A stretch of DNA of 64,000 nt from Salinigranum marinum. GTDB taxonomy: Archaea > Halobacteriota > Halobacteria > Halobacteriales > Haloferacaceae. The stretch spans positions 1,860,001-1,924,000 of the forward strand of contig NZ_CP100461.1 of the NCBI RefSeq assembly GCF_024228675.1. Reading direction: 5' to 3'. The stretch's first letter is position 1. Every line of letters begins with the position of its first letter. The notes beneath the pieces are model-generated. The model made no database searches and was not told the DNA's origin. It was given only the letters and a program-made list of their open reading frames with translations. Shown piece by piece: positions 35,029 to 43,648 of this stretch. The position numbers and the translations under genes are program-made.

Positions 35029-35979
35029 TTACATGTAGCCCAGGTCGCGGAGGCGTTCCATCAGGTTCTCCTTGTCCTGGGCGCGGCCGGCGCGTTCGGT
35101 CGTGTTATCGAGGTCCTGGACCCACGCAGGGCGGTCGCCGGACTTCTCGGAGCCGGTTTCGGTGCCGAGGGAGCGGAATCCCTCGAAGTACTTCTCCGGG
35201 ACTGGGACGTCCGCGAGGGCGACTCCCGCGGGAAGGTCTCCGCGGGACTGCGGGACGTGCCCCGCGGGGTACCCCGCTACCGAGTCGGGCACCACGAAGC
35301 TCCAGAACGCGTCCCAGAGGTCCGCCTCGGTGAACTGGAGGATGGGGTTGACGCGGTCGTGCGGCGGGTACTTTGCGGCGTCGTGCCGCGGCGAGAAGAA
35401 CGTCTCGTCCGCACGGGAGGCCTGTTCGTCCCAGCGGACGCCCGAGAAGACGCCGTCGAAGCCGTACTCGACGATGGCGTCGTTCAGCGCGACCGTTTTC
35501 AGCAGGTGGTTCCCCTCGAAGGAGTCGGGGTCGACGACGAGTGTCTCGGCGTCGTAGTCGATGCGGGCGAGTTCCCGGCGCGTGTCCTCGCTCAGTTCCG
35601 CGACCGGAACCTCGTCGCCGAACGCCCAGCCGCGGTCGAAGAAGTCCTCGTTGCGGGCGACGACGAGGTCGAGATCCCACGCGTCGACCCAGCGGTCGAC
35701 GAACGCGCGGACGTCGTCGAGCCCCTCGAAGTGTTCAATGTAGACGACGGGGGGGACCGGCACGCCGAGGTCGGCGGCGACCTCGCGGACGACGTACAGG
35801 ACGAGCGTCGAGTCCTTCCCGCCGGTCCACATCACGGCCGGCCGGTCGTACTGTTCGAGCGCGGTGCGGGAGACTTCGGCGGCCCGTTCGAGTTTGGCGT
35901 CGAGCGTGGGGTAGTCGGCGGCGCGCTGTCCCGCTCCGAGCGCGTAGTCGACGGAGACGTGAGCCAGAGCTGAGTTCAT
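35029..35979 (-). CDS. CysD-like PP-loop ATP pyrophosphatase, copy 1
   Basis: 316 residues from ATG 35979, with minus-strand ATCTATATCC centred 26 bp upstream. The PP-loop AVMWTGGKDSTLVLYVVREVA and the C-terminal end TTERAGRAQDKENLMERLRDLGYM resemble sulfate adenylyltransferase subunit CysD (which ends TSERQGRA...GYF) more than PAPS reductase, which ends in a catalytic Cys motif missing here. The usual partner CysN GTPase is not in view. Its neighbour at 36118 is a close paralogue. Possible roles are sulfate activation or another adenylation reaction. Confidence 0.75.
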   Translation of the reverse strand: MNSALAHVSVDYALGAGQRAADYPTLDAKLERAAEVSRTALEQYDRPAVMWTGGKDSTLVLYVVREVAADLGVPVPPVVYIEHFEGLDDVRAFVDRWVDAWDLDLVVARNEDFFDRGWAFGDEVPVAELSEDTRRELARIDYDAETLVVDPDSFEGNHLLKTVALNDAIVEYGFDGVFSGVRWDEQASRADETFFSPRHDAAKYPPHDRVNPILQFTEADLWDAFWSFVVPDSVAGYPAGHVPQSRGDLPAGVALADVPVPEKYFEGFRSLGTETGSEKSGDRPAWVQDLDNTTERAGRAQDKENLMERLRDLGYM

Positions 35980-36117
35980 CGGTGAGGGGACGCGCAGACC
36001 GGATATAGATATGAACGGACTACACGTCTCGCGGGAGCGGTAGGCGATACCTACCGCATCCACGTCCGTCGGTTCCGCCGACAGAAGAGGAGGGGCAAGA
36101 GGGGTACGGGACGTGCG

Positions 36118-37083
36118 TTACATGTAGCCCAGGTCGCGGAGGCGCTCCATGAGGTCCTCCTTGTCCTGGGCGCGGCCGGCGCGCTCGGTCGTGTTCGCCA
36201 TGTCCTGCAGCCACGCGGGCTCGTCGGCGGACTTGTCGGTCGAGACCTCACTTCCCAGGGAGCGGAAGCCGGCGAAGTACTTCGGCGAGACGGGGATGTC
36301 GGCCATCTCCAGTCCCTCCGGCAGGTCCTCGTCGTTCTGCGGGACGTGCCCGGCGGGGTACCCTTCCACGGTCTCGGGGACGACGAAGTTCCAGAAGGCG
36401 TCCCAGACGTCGGGTTCGGCGAACTGGAGGATGGGTTGGATCCGGTCGTGCGGCGGGTAGATGTCGGGGTCGTGCCGCGGCGAGAAGAACGTCTCGTCGG
36501 CGCGGGCCTCCTGTTCGTCCCAGCGGACGCCCGAGACGACGCCGTCGACGTCGTACTCCTCGAGCGCGTCGTTGAGCGCGACCGTCTTCAGCAGGTGGTT
36601 TCCGACATACGTGTCGAGCAGGAACGGGAAGGTGTCTTCCTCGTACTCCAGCAGGTTCCGGATGTGGTGCTGGTTGTGCTCCGACAGGGCCTCGACCGGG
36701 ATGTCGTCGCCGGGGGTGAGGCCGTTCTCGTCGACGTAGTCGCCGACGTCCGTGTTGCGCGCCCAGATGACTTCGAGATCCCACTCGTCGGCCCAGTGCT
36801 TGACGAAGTCGATGAGTTCGTCGAAGTGCTGGTAGTGGTCGATGAACACGACGGGCGGTACCTCGAGGTCGAAGCGGTCGGCGACCTCCTTGACGAAGTA
36901 CAGCGTCAGCGTCGAGTCCTTCCCACCGGTCCACATCACGACGGGGTTCTCGTACTGTTCGAGCCCCTGCTTCGTGACCTCGATGGCCTTCTCGATCTTG
37001 TGTTCGACGCTCGGGTAGTCCGCCGGTTCTTCGCCCTCACCGTCGGTGTAGTCGACGTCGAGGTAGTCGGGGAACGCTGACAT
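36118..37083 (-). CDS. CysD-like PP-loop ATP pyrophosphatase, copy 2
   Basis: 321 residues, tandem paralogue of the gene at 35029. The shared blocks are VMWTGGKDSTL, GNHLLKTVALNDA, GVRWDEQ with ADETFFSPRHD, and the CysD-like end ERAGRAQDKEDLMERLRDLGYM. In both, the GVRWDEQ segment differs from the sulfonucleotide-binding loop of PAPS reductases. The spacing between the copies is 138 bp, so they may be separate transcripts. The AT-rich promoter (37084-37105) directly precedes the ATG. Confidence 0.75.
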   Translation of the reverse strand: MSAFPDYLDVDYTDGEGEEPADYPSVEHKIEKAIEVTKQGLEQYENPVVMWTGGKDSTLTLYFVKEVADRFDLEVPPVVFIDHYQHFDELIDFVKHWADEWDLEVIWARNTDVGDYVDENGLTPGDDIPVEALSEHNQHHIRNLLEYEEDTFPFLLDTYVGNHLLKTVALNDALEEYDVDGVVSGVRWDEQEARADETFFSPRHDPDIYPPHDRIQPILQFAEPDVWDAFWNFVVPETVEGYPAGHVPQNDEDLPEGLEMADIPVSPKYFAGFRSLGSEVSTDKSADEPAWLQDMANTTERAGRAQDKEDLMERLRDLGYM

Positions 37084-37224
37084 CGTATAATGAGATATAA
37101 TTACAGCGCTTCAAAGGTTTTGTGACTGCGCGCCGTCGTGTACCTCGGTAGCACACGTTGAGACGTCAGTAGACGTTTACGCCACCCGTCCACGACCGAC
37201 GCGCTCGGCTTCGGGCTTCGCTCG

Positions 37225-38589
37225 TTAGACCTCGAGCGCGAGTAGCCCGCTTCTCGACTCAGCGAGGTACGCACGCTCCGTATCGACAACCGGCTCCGTC
37301 AGTCGGAAGCGTCCGGCGAACGTCCACCGTGCCTCGCCGGTGGCCGTATCGAGACAGACGAGGTGTCGACGCCGGTCGTCTGTGCCCAGCGACCCCCGGA
37401 GCAGTAGGTTGCCACGGGTGACCGCGACTGGTGAGACGAGCGCCAGGTCCGAGTCGTGTCGCCACTCGACGGTTCCAGCTTCAACCCCCACGGCGACCGC
37501 ATCGGGACCGCCGACGTACAGCGTTCCGTCGACGAGCGGTGCGTCCGAGAGGGCGTTCCGCCACGCGTCGACCCAGCGGTTGTCGTCGTAGCCGGGGAGC
37601 AGTCGGGCGACCGGACTGTCGACTGTCCACGTCGGCGTGCCGCTCGCCGGGTCGAGGCGAGCGAGACGCTCCCCACCGACGAACAGTCGACCCTCTTGCG
37701 CCCGGATCGTGAACGCGAGCCAGTCGTCGCCGAACGTCCACTGCTGTTCGCCAGTCGCCATGTCGACACCGTGGACCATCGGCTGCCGCTGAACCGGCTC
37801 GGTCACGAAAACGAGCGTGTCGACCGCCCGTCCCAGCGTTCCCAACTGGTAGGTGTCGACTGGGTGCGTCCACGCACGGGCGCCGTCTGTCTCGACGGCC
37901 ACCACACCTTCCGAGCCGGCGACGTACACGGTTTCGTTGGCGACGAGAGCGTCGTGTTCGCCGTTGACGTCGACTGACCACCGGATGCTCCCGTCTGCTG
38001 ACGCGAGCGCGAAGAGCGTCTCAGAGGCGGATACGCCCGCCTCGTTCGGAGGTGCCGTCACGACGAAGACGGTCTCATCGTCGCTTGCGAGTACGCGGAG
38101 CCGGTGGGAGCGTGGTTCGAACGTCCAGCGGCGCTCGCCCGTCTCGGGGTCGTAGCCGTGGACAGCGTAGTGCTCGCCGAACCGGCCGATGACAGCGACG
38201 AGAGTCTCCCCGACCAAGTGCGGCGGTGCCTGCACTGGCCAGTCGGTCTTCGTCGACCACTGCACGTCGCCGGTGGTCGGTGACAGGGTGGACACGCCTT
38301 TGGCGGTACCTGCGAATAGCCGTCCGTCGACTAGCGTCGGTTGGTTGGTCGCGCTGTACGCCACGTCGGTCTCCCAGCGGACGCGCTCGGTGCCGACGCG
38401 CTCGGGCGGGTCCTCGGTGTCGTTCAGTTCGCCGTCAGCCGGTGTCGGGTCACTGCTAGCTGGTGTCGGGTCACTGTCAGCTGGTGTCGGGCCAGTGTCG
38501 GTCGGTGTCGGGTCGCCGACGCTCACACAGCCCGCAGTCGCGGCGAGACCGGTCGCACAGACTCGGAGGTAGCGACGTCTGGAGGGCAT
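37225..38589 (-). CDS. PQQ-type beta-propeller lipoprotein, Tat-exported
   Basis: 454 residues. The N-terminus SRRRYLRVCATGLAATAGC holds a twin-arginine and lipobox, so it is exported folded and lipid-anchored. Next comes a Pro/Thr/Asp linker (PTPADSDPTPASSDPTPADG) made of 7-residue repeats, then about seven PQQ-like blades with AxDG/TGExxW patterns (SPTTGDVQWSTKTDW, DPETGERRWTFEP, MATGEQQWTFGD, DTATGEARWTFAG). Such propellers bind partners; a true PQQ enzyme site is not apparent, so dehydrogenase activity is unlikely. TATA-like ATATCT is near 38621. Confidence 0.8.
   Translation of the reverse strand: MPSRRRYLRVCATGLAATAGCVSVGDPTPTDTGPTPADSDPTPASSDPTPADGELNDTEDPPERVGTERVRWETDVAYSATNQPTLVDGRLFAGTAKGVSTLSPTTGDVQWSTKTDWPVQAPPHLVGETLVAVIGRFGEHYAVHGYDPETGERRWTFEPRSHRLRVLASDDETVFVVTAPPNEAGVSASETLFALASADGSIRWSVDVNGEHDALVANETVYVAGSEGVVAVETDGARAWTHPVDTYQLGTLGRAVDTLVFVTEPVQRQPMVHGVDMATGEQQWTFGDDWLAFTIRAQEGRLFVGGERLARLDPASGTPTWTVDSPVARLLPGYDDNRWVDAWRNALSDAPLVDGTLYVGGPDAVAVGVEAGTVEWRHDSDLALVSPVAVTRGNLLLRGSLGTDDRRRHLVCLDTATGEARWTFAGRFRLTEPVVDTERAYLAESRSGLLALEV
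38441..38524 (-). repeat. Four 21-bp tandem repeats inside the lipoprotein gene
   Basis: Units start at 38441, 38462, 38483 and 38504, each beginning GGTGTCGGG on the plus strand (copies 1-2 nearly identical, copy 4 degenerate). They encode the 7-residue linker repeats (PTPADSD-like) between the lipobox and the propeller. Slippage at such repeats would change linker length without breaking the frame. Confidence 0.75.
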
Positions 38590-38718
38590 CGCGTCTGCCC
38601 CTATCCTCGTCTTCGTTCACATATCTGACGGAACTCCAATCCCGGAGCGAGCGACCCGTTGAGAGGAGTTCTCGACAGTGGTCGCTACGTCGTCTCAAAA
38701 AACGTCGGCCGTCCCGGA

Positions 38719-39282
38719 CTAGCTGATGAATTTGTTGTCGCGCCAGTTGACCGTGTTGCCGCCGCCGTTGTTCTGCTGGGGGTTCTCGACGACTTCCACG
38801 GAGGCGGCGCGCTCGTCGCCCTCGACGATGCGGGTGGCGTGGAGTTCGCCGTCGTCCTCGGTGACGGCGGTGAGCGTCCCCTTCTCGGCGAGTCGCGCGA
38901 GGTCGACGAGGACGAGGAACATTGGGTACTGGAGTGCGGTGTTCTGGAGGACGGTCTCGCGGTCGCCCTTGAAGCAGGCGAACTCGACGAGTTCGGAGGG
39001 GATCTCCTCTTCTTCTTCGCCCCAGCGCGGCGCGCCGGCTCGGGGCGGCTCCTCCTCGTACACTCGGTTCTCTGTCACGCTCGCTTTCAGCTGGGCCGTG
39101 GGCGTGTACTTGCTGAGCGATTCGTCCGTGGCGACGGCCTTGATGATGAGGGTGTTGTTCCGTCGAGTGATGTCGATGTCCTCGATCTCGGGGGGTAACT
39201 CTGGGTCTCCCTCGAAGTAGTCTGTCACTGTTTCGAGCGGCAGTTCCAGCGTCGAATGGAGTCGGAATACGCGGCCTGACAT
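38719..39282 (-). CDS. Conserved haloarchaeal protein, unknown function
   Basis: 187 residues, soluble and acidic, starting MSGRVFRLHSTLELPLETV. The first 75 residues show a beta/alpha pattern (LELPLETVTDYFEG, IEDIDITRRNNTLIIKAVA). A Glu-rich turn (GEEEEEIPSELVEFACFKGDRETVLQN) and a C-terminal half ending NNGGGNTVNWRDNKFIS follow. Only one Cys. The composition is ordinary for this organism. I do not recognise a catalytic motif. TATA-like TTATATGG is near 39355. Confidence 0.7.
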   Translation of the reverse strand: MSGRVFRLHSTLELPLETVTDYFEGDPELPPEIEDIDITRRNNTLIIKAVATDESLSKYTPTAQLKASVTENRVYEEEPPRAGAPRWGEEEEEIPSELVEFACFKGDRETVLQNTALQYPMFLVLVDLARLAEKGTLTAVTEDDGELHATRIVEGDERAASVEVVENPQQNNGGGNTVNWRDNKFIS

Positions 39283-39441
39283 TGTTTGGCGGTGAGGGGT
39301 GGACAGCGGCCGGAGCGCACTGCGGTCGTACTCGTGTTACGGTAGGTCGTCCGGGTTTATATGGGCTATCCTTTCGTCGCGGCGCACGGGCGAGCCCACG
39401 AGACCCGGAGACGGCGGTGGTGTGAGTCGGCGGTCGGGCCG

Positions 39442-39783
39442 TCAGGTGGAGAGCGTCGGTTCGAGTTCGCCGCGTTCGTCCAGTTCGGCGAGGATGTCCG
39501 AGCCGCCGATGAACTCGCCCTCGACGTACGTCTGCGGGGTCGTCTCCCACCCGGAGTGTGACTCCAGCGCCGCGCGGAACTCCGGCAGCGCCGGTAGCAC
39601 GTCGACGGTCTCGAACTCGTCGACGTACTTCCCGACGAGTTCGACCGCACGCTTCGAGTAGCCACACTGCGGCATCAGCCGGTTCCCCTTCATGAACACC
39701 ACGACCTCGTTGTCCTCGATAGCCTGGTCGACGCGTGCCTGGACCTCCTCGGCGGAGAGTTCCGACTCGGGACTGAACGTCAT
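39442..39783 (-). CDS. grx: Glutaredoxin (monothiol type, CGYS)
   Basis: 113 residues from ATG 39783; a longer frame to 39840 lacks family resemblance. The motif VVVFMKGNRLMPQCGYSKRAVEL and TTPQTYVEGEFIGGSD give the thioredoxin-fold Grx core. The active site is CGYS, a variant of the CGFS monothiol glutaredoxins that carry or donate iron-sulfur clusters with glutathione (or gamma-glutamylcysteine in haloarchaea). A role in iron-sulfur assembly or disulfide repair is inferred. Confidence 0.88.
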   Translation of the reverse strand: MTFSPESELSAEEVQARVDQAIEDNEVVVFMKGNRLMPQCGYSKRAVELVGKYVDEFETVDVLPALPEFRAALESHSGWETTPQTYVEGEFIGGSDILAELDERGELEPTLST

Positions 39784-40040
39784 GCTCGTGTCTAAGACGA
39801 GCGCGTTCAAAGGCGTTGCGCCCTCGTCGAATTTGTGCACCGTCGGGCCGTGTGCGCCGCCGCCGTGACCGGCGCACTGGTCGACGGACAGCCGTGTGAG
39901 TGAAAAGAGAGTCGGCGTCGTCGTGGAGACCGCGGACTCTCGCTCCCCTCGCGGACCCGCCGCGGGAACCGCTCGGGTCGGTCTTCCCCCGTTACCCGCG
40001 TCCCGAGGAACGAGATCCGCCCGCTCGTCCGAACCGCCCG

Positions 40041-40685
40041 TTAGCCGTCCGCGCCGACGCGGACGACGTTGATGAGCGAGTAGACGGGCACGCCGTTCAG
40101 CTCGTCGACCCCCTGTTTGTCGACGAGCACGACGCAGGCGATGGGGTTGCCCCCCTCCTCGCGGATGGCTTCGATCGTCTCTTTCATCGTCGTCCCGGAG
40201 GTGACGATGTCGTCGACGACGTAGCAGTCACGGCCCCGAATGGTGGCGAAGTTGCGCGAGAAGGATCCGCCGAGTTCCTCGATGTCGCCCTCCTCCCACT
40301 GGTGTTTCGCGGGGGCGTAGCTCCCCATGTCCGTGTCGAGTTCGCGCGCGACGACCGTCGCGAGCGGGACGCCGGCCTTCTCGATCCCGATGGTGAGGTC
40401 GACCTCCTTGCCCTCCTTCGACAGGAGGTCGGCCATCGCTTGGCCGGCGTAGGTGAGTCGGGCGCTGTCGCGACCGAACGCGCTCCAGTCGACGTGGATG
40501 TCGTGGGGGCTGCCGTCGTTCCGTGGTTCAGTGACGACCGCGGTGTCGCCGCTGGCACCGCTCTTTTCGACGAGCCACGACGCGGTCTCCCGGGAGACGT
40601 TGAGTTCGTCGGCGATCTCGCCCTTCGAGAGCCCGCGGTTGGCCAGTTCCTCGGCGCTCTCGATGAGGTCGTTAACGTTCTTCAT
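40041..40685 (-). CDS. gfcR: GfcR-type regulator (HTH plus phosphoribosyltransferase fold)
   Basis: 214 residues. Residues 1-50 form an HTH (LANRGLSKGEIADELNVSRETASWLVEK). The rest is an orotate phosphoribosyltransferase-like domain with a PRPP loop VVDDIVTSGTTM at about 156-167. In Haloferax volcanii GfcR activates genes of glucose and fructose breakdown. The gene overlaps the 3' end of the glucose dehydrogenase gene by 14 bases, so the two are co-expressed. A catalytic role is unlikely. Confidence 0.88.
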   Translation of the reverse strand: MKNVNDLIESAEELANRGLSKGEIADELNVSRETASWLVEKSGASGDTAVVTEPRNDGSPHDIHVDWSAFGRDSARLTYAGQAMADLLSKEGKEVDLTIGIEKAGVPLATVVARELDTDMGSYAPAKHQWEEGDIEELGGSFSRNFATIRGRDCYVVDDIVTSGTTMKETIEAIREEGGNPIACVVLVDKQGVDELNGVPVYSLINVVRVGADG

Positions 40686-41742
40686 ATGCGCTGAATTCGA
40701 CGGCCGTTTTTATAACGGTGTTGTCGTCGACGAACGCGTTCCGGAAGTCGTCGACGGGGTAGATCCCCGTCACGAGATCGTCGAGGAGCCACTCCGGCAG
40801 GGCGTCGAGCGTGTCCGTCGCGGCCTCGAAGTGCCGCACGTGGGAGTTGACGCTACCGACCATCGCCTTGTTGTGCAGGACCATCTCGCCATGCATCGCG
40901 CCGACGTCGAACTCGTACTCCGTGGGGCCGGGAACGCCGAGGAGCGCGACGACGCCGTTCGGGGCGAGCGCGTGGATGGACTGCACTGCATGGGGAGCGT
41001 ACCCCGTCGCCTCGAAGACGAAGTCCATCGGCTCGAACGCCTCGCTCACCCCGTCGACTGGCGTCCGTCGGGAGTCGACGTACGTCGCGCCGAGTTCGTC
41101 CATGATCTCGATCGTCGGATCGGGGCGGTCCCGGCGGCCGAGACAGTAGACGCGGTCGTACACCCGGTCGAGCATCGCCAGGGTGAGGAGCCCGAGCGCC
41201 CCGTTGCCGAGGACGAGCGCCGACTCGGGGTCCCACTCGAACGACGACCGCGAGGCGTACGCGAGTTCGAGCGCCTTTTCGGTGATGGAGATCGGCTCGA
41301 CGAGAAAGCCCAGCGGCGTCTGGTGGTCGGGGATCCGCACGAGGTACTCCGCCGGCGACGTGAAGTACTCGGACATGTAGCCGTGCGCGCCGACGATACC
41401 GCGCTCGTGGTACGCCCCCTCGGGGGCCATGTCGGGTTCGCCACGCTCGAAGTAGGCGTTGGTGCCGTTCGGCGGTCGGCGCACGGTCGGCACGACGACG
41501 TCGCCGACCGCGAAGTCGGTCCCGTTTGGATCCTCGACGACCCCGACCGCCTCGTGGCCGAGGACGAGGTGGTCCTCGCCCGCGGGGAACCCGCCGTGTC
41601 CCCCCGCGATGACCTCGTGGTCCGTGCCGTCGACGCCGACACGGAGCGTCCGAACGAGGACCTCGCCCACGTCCGGGTCAGGGCGGGGCTTCTCGATGAC
41701 GACGGGCTCTGGGTCCTCCCGCCGGACTGCGATGGCTTTCAT
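40672..41742 (-). CDS. gdh: Glucose 1-dehydrogenase
   Basis: 356 residues, the length of the haloarchaeal zinc-dependent enzyme. Asp38, His63 and Glu64 match the zinc-site positions known for Haloferax glucose dehydrogenase (RVGVDGTD and VLGHEAVG). The NADP fold is ALVLGNGALGLLTLAML. It oxidises glucose to gluconolactone at the entry of the semi-phosphorylated Entner-Doudoroff pathway. The start ATG 41742 follows GGAGGAGT. Its promoter carries a palindrome (41783-41800) suited to GfcR. Confidence 0.92.
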   Translation of the reverse strand: MKAIAVRREDPEPVVIEKPRPDPDVGEVLVRTLRVGVDGTDHEVIAGGHGGFPAGEDHLVLGHEAVGVVEDPNGTDFAVGDVVVPTVRRPPNGTNAYFERGEPDMAPEGAYHERGIVGAHGYMSEYFTSPAEYLVRIPDHQTPLGFLVEPISITEKALELAYASRSSFEWDPESALVLGNGALGLLTLAMLDRVYDRVYCLGRRDRPDPTIEIMDELGATYVDSRRTPVDGVSEAFEPMDFVFEATGYAPHAVQSIHALAPNGVVALLGVPGPTEYEFDVGAMHGEMVLHNKAMVGSVNSHVRHFEAATDTLDALPEWLLDDLVTGIYPVDDFRNAFVDDNTVIKTAVEFSAYEER

Positions 41743-41782
41743 ACTCCTCCCGTTTGACCCGGAGCACCAAAAGATTTATTCT

Positions 41783-41800
41783 ATAGTGAGTAAACACTAT
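41783..41800 (-). promoter_or_regulatory. Candidate GfcR operator upstream of gdh
   Basis: ATAGTG and CACTAT arms around a 6-base centre lie directly upstream of a TATA-like AATAAATC (41773-41780 region), 41 to 58 bp above the gdh ATG. A site just upstream of the TATA box fits an activator such as GfcR. The match to the published GfcR site was not checked. Confidence 0.5.
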
Positions 41801-42052
41801 GAGCAGGTGAGCAGCCGACCGCGTCATCCAGCCCAGACGCGCCGCAGCACGCGGATTCCAGCCCAGTCCAGCCTAGCCATGTTCCGTCGGCGCTCACCGT
41901 TCTCACATTGCAGAGCGCGCCGCCTCTCGAACGGATCACGGGAGCCTCGGCTCCGACCCCTCGCGACCGAGCCACGTCTGTCCCCAGCCAACGGTGACTC
42001 CGCGTACCACGGGCCGACAGGCGGCGCGGATGGCGGGCGAAGGGCCGCGTCG
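41801..42052. other. Gap without a supported gene between gdh and purB
   Basis: 252 bases between the gdh promoter palindrome and the purB stop. Open frames here are Arg/Ser-rich and lack acidic bias. CCAGCCCAGACG and CCAGCCCAGTCCAGCC-like short repeats occur at 41827-41875. I see no RNA gene. Confidence 0.6.
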
Positions 42053-43480
42053 TTACCCGTCGAGGCCGTCGAGGTCGTCGACGAGAGCCGCGGCGATCCC
42101 CGTGTAGCCCGCGGGCGTGAGCGCGGCGAGTTCCGCGCGGACGTCGGGGGACACGTCGAGTTCTTCGAAGAGGTCCCGGAGGTCTGCGAGCGTCACCCGT
42201 TCGCCGCGGGTGAGCCGTTTCACCCGCTCGTACGCGTCCGTGTCGCCCTCCCGTCTGAGGATCGTCTGGATCGCCTCCCCGAGGACCTCTGGGGTCGCGT
42301 CGAGTTCCTCGCGCATCACCTGTTCGTTCGGCACGACCTTCGACAGCCCCCGTCCGGCCTTCGAGTAGCCGATGAGACAGTGTGCGAACGCCGCGCCGAC
42401 GTTCCGCTTCACCGTCGAGTCGGAGAGGTCGCGCTGGAGGCGCGAGGTGGTGACGTAGTCGGCGAGGAACGTGAGGTCGGAGTTGGCCTTCGAGAGGTTC
42501 CCCTCACTGTTCTCGAAGTCGATGGGGTTCACCTTGTGTGGCATCGTCGACGAGCCGGTCTCGCCCGCGACGGTCTCTTGGCCGAGGTAGCGGTCCGAGA
42601 CGTACAGCCACGCGTCGCGGTCGAGGTCGAGGAGGACGTTGTTCGCGCCCCGAACGGCGTCGAAAAGTTCGGCGAGGTCGTCACAGGGGTTGACCTGCGT
42701 CGAGAGCGGCTGATGGTCGAGCCCCAGTCCGGAGACGAACTCCCGCGCGAAGGCGCGCCAGTCGACGTCGGGGTACGCCGCGACGTGGGCGGCATAGACG
42801 CCGGAGGCCCCGGCGAGTTTCCCGGCGAGGTCGTCGGTCGCCCGCCGGATCCGGCCCGTCGCGCGTGCCAACCGGGCGGCGTACACCGCCATCTCCTTCC
42901 CGAAGGTCGTCGGCGTCGCGGACTGGCCGTGGGTGCGGGCGAGCATCGGGAGGTCGCGGTAGTCGTGGGCCATCTCGACGAGCGCGTCCCTGAGATCGGC
43001 CAACGCGGGGAGGACGACTTCCTCGCTCGCGCCGCGGACGAGGAGCCGCTGGGCGAGGTTGTTCACGTCCTCGCTCGTGAGACCGAAGTGGATCCACGGG
43101 AACAGCCGTTCGGCGTCGTCGACCGTCTCCGAGAGGCGGACGCGGAGAAAGTACTCGACCGCCTTCACGTCGTGGTTCGTGGCCTCGTACTCCTCGGTCC
43201 CGTCGACCTCGATCCGCTTCACCAGTCGGGCGTCGTCGGCACCGAACGACTGGAACAGCGAACGGAGGCGCTCCCGCGTCGCGTCGTCGACCGTGAGCGG
43301 GGTCGCGTCGAGGGCGGCGAGCGCGAGCAGGTACTCCACCTCGACTTCGACGCGAGCGCGCATCAGCGCCGACTCGCTGGCGTACGGGACGAGTGACTCC
43401 GTCCGTGACGCGTACCGACCGTCGAGCGGCGACACCGCCGCGAGCGGGTCCGTCCGGGGGAGTTCTGCGGGAAGGGTCAT
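42053..43480 (-). CDS. purB: Adenylosuccinate lyase
   Basis: 475 residues from ATG 43480. The fumarase/aspartase signature GSSTMPHKVNP lies at about 300. The PLDGRYASRTESLVPYASE N-terminus and ATNHDVKAVEYF (His catalytic region) are typical PurB. It splits adenylosuccinate and SAICAR in purine synthesis. It is divergent from the purN-purH fusion gene, sharing a 168-bp promoter region with a 10-bp palindrome. Confidence 0.93.
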   Translation of the reverse strand: MTLPAELPRTDPLAAVSPLDGRYASRTESLVPYASESALMRARVEVEVEYLLALAALDATPLTVDDATRERLRSLFQSFGADDARLVKRIEVDGTEEYEATNHDVKAVEYFLRVRLSETVDDAERLFPWIHFGLTSEDVNNLAQRLLVRGASEEVVLPALADLRDALVEMAHDYRDLPMLARTHGQSATPTTFGKEMAVYAARLARATGRIRRATDDLAGKLAGASGVYAAHVAAYPDVDWRAFAREFVSGLGLDHQPLSTQVNPCDDLAELFDAVRGANNVLLDLDRDAWLYVSDRYLGQETVAGETGSSTMPHKVNPIDFENSEGNLSKANSDLTFLADYVTTSRLQRDLSDSTVKRNVGAAFAHCLIGYSKAGRGLSKVVPNEQVMREELDATPEVLGEAIQTILRREGDTDAYERVKRLTRGERVTLADLRDLFEELDVSPDVRAELAALTPAGYTGIAAALVDDLDGLDG

Positions 43481-43581
43481 GGCGGCAACTGCCGCCGGCG
43501 CTGGCAAAAGGGTGTCGATGGCGTGTGACACTTCCGTGTATATTCGTCGGCCTTATACCCCGATTGTCGCCGAGTAGTACC

Positions 43582-43591
43582 CACAATTGTG
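43582..43591. promoter_or_regulatory. Palindrome CACAATTGTG in the purB/purNH divergent promoter
   Basis: A perfect 10-bp palindrome in the shared 168-bp region, 57 bp above the purNH ATG and 101 bp above the purB ATG. It is flanked by AT-rich boxes (GTATATTC 43537-43544 and GTATAGTATC 43591-43600). It could be a common operator for purine control. The regulator is unknown. Confidence 0.45.
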
Positions 43592-43648
43592 TATAGTATC
43601 CGGTGCCGGACCGCAACTGTTTTTCCGCCCGCACGAGGGGACTCACTC

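Noticed and set aside
37225-38589. PQQ-dependent dehydrogenase
   Set aside because: Blade motifs are present but no dehydrogenase active-site Asp or Trp-docking pattern was seen, and the protein is a lipoprotein of about 450 residues.
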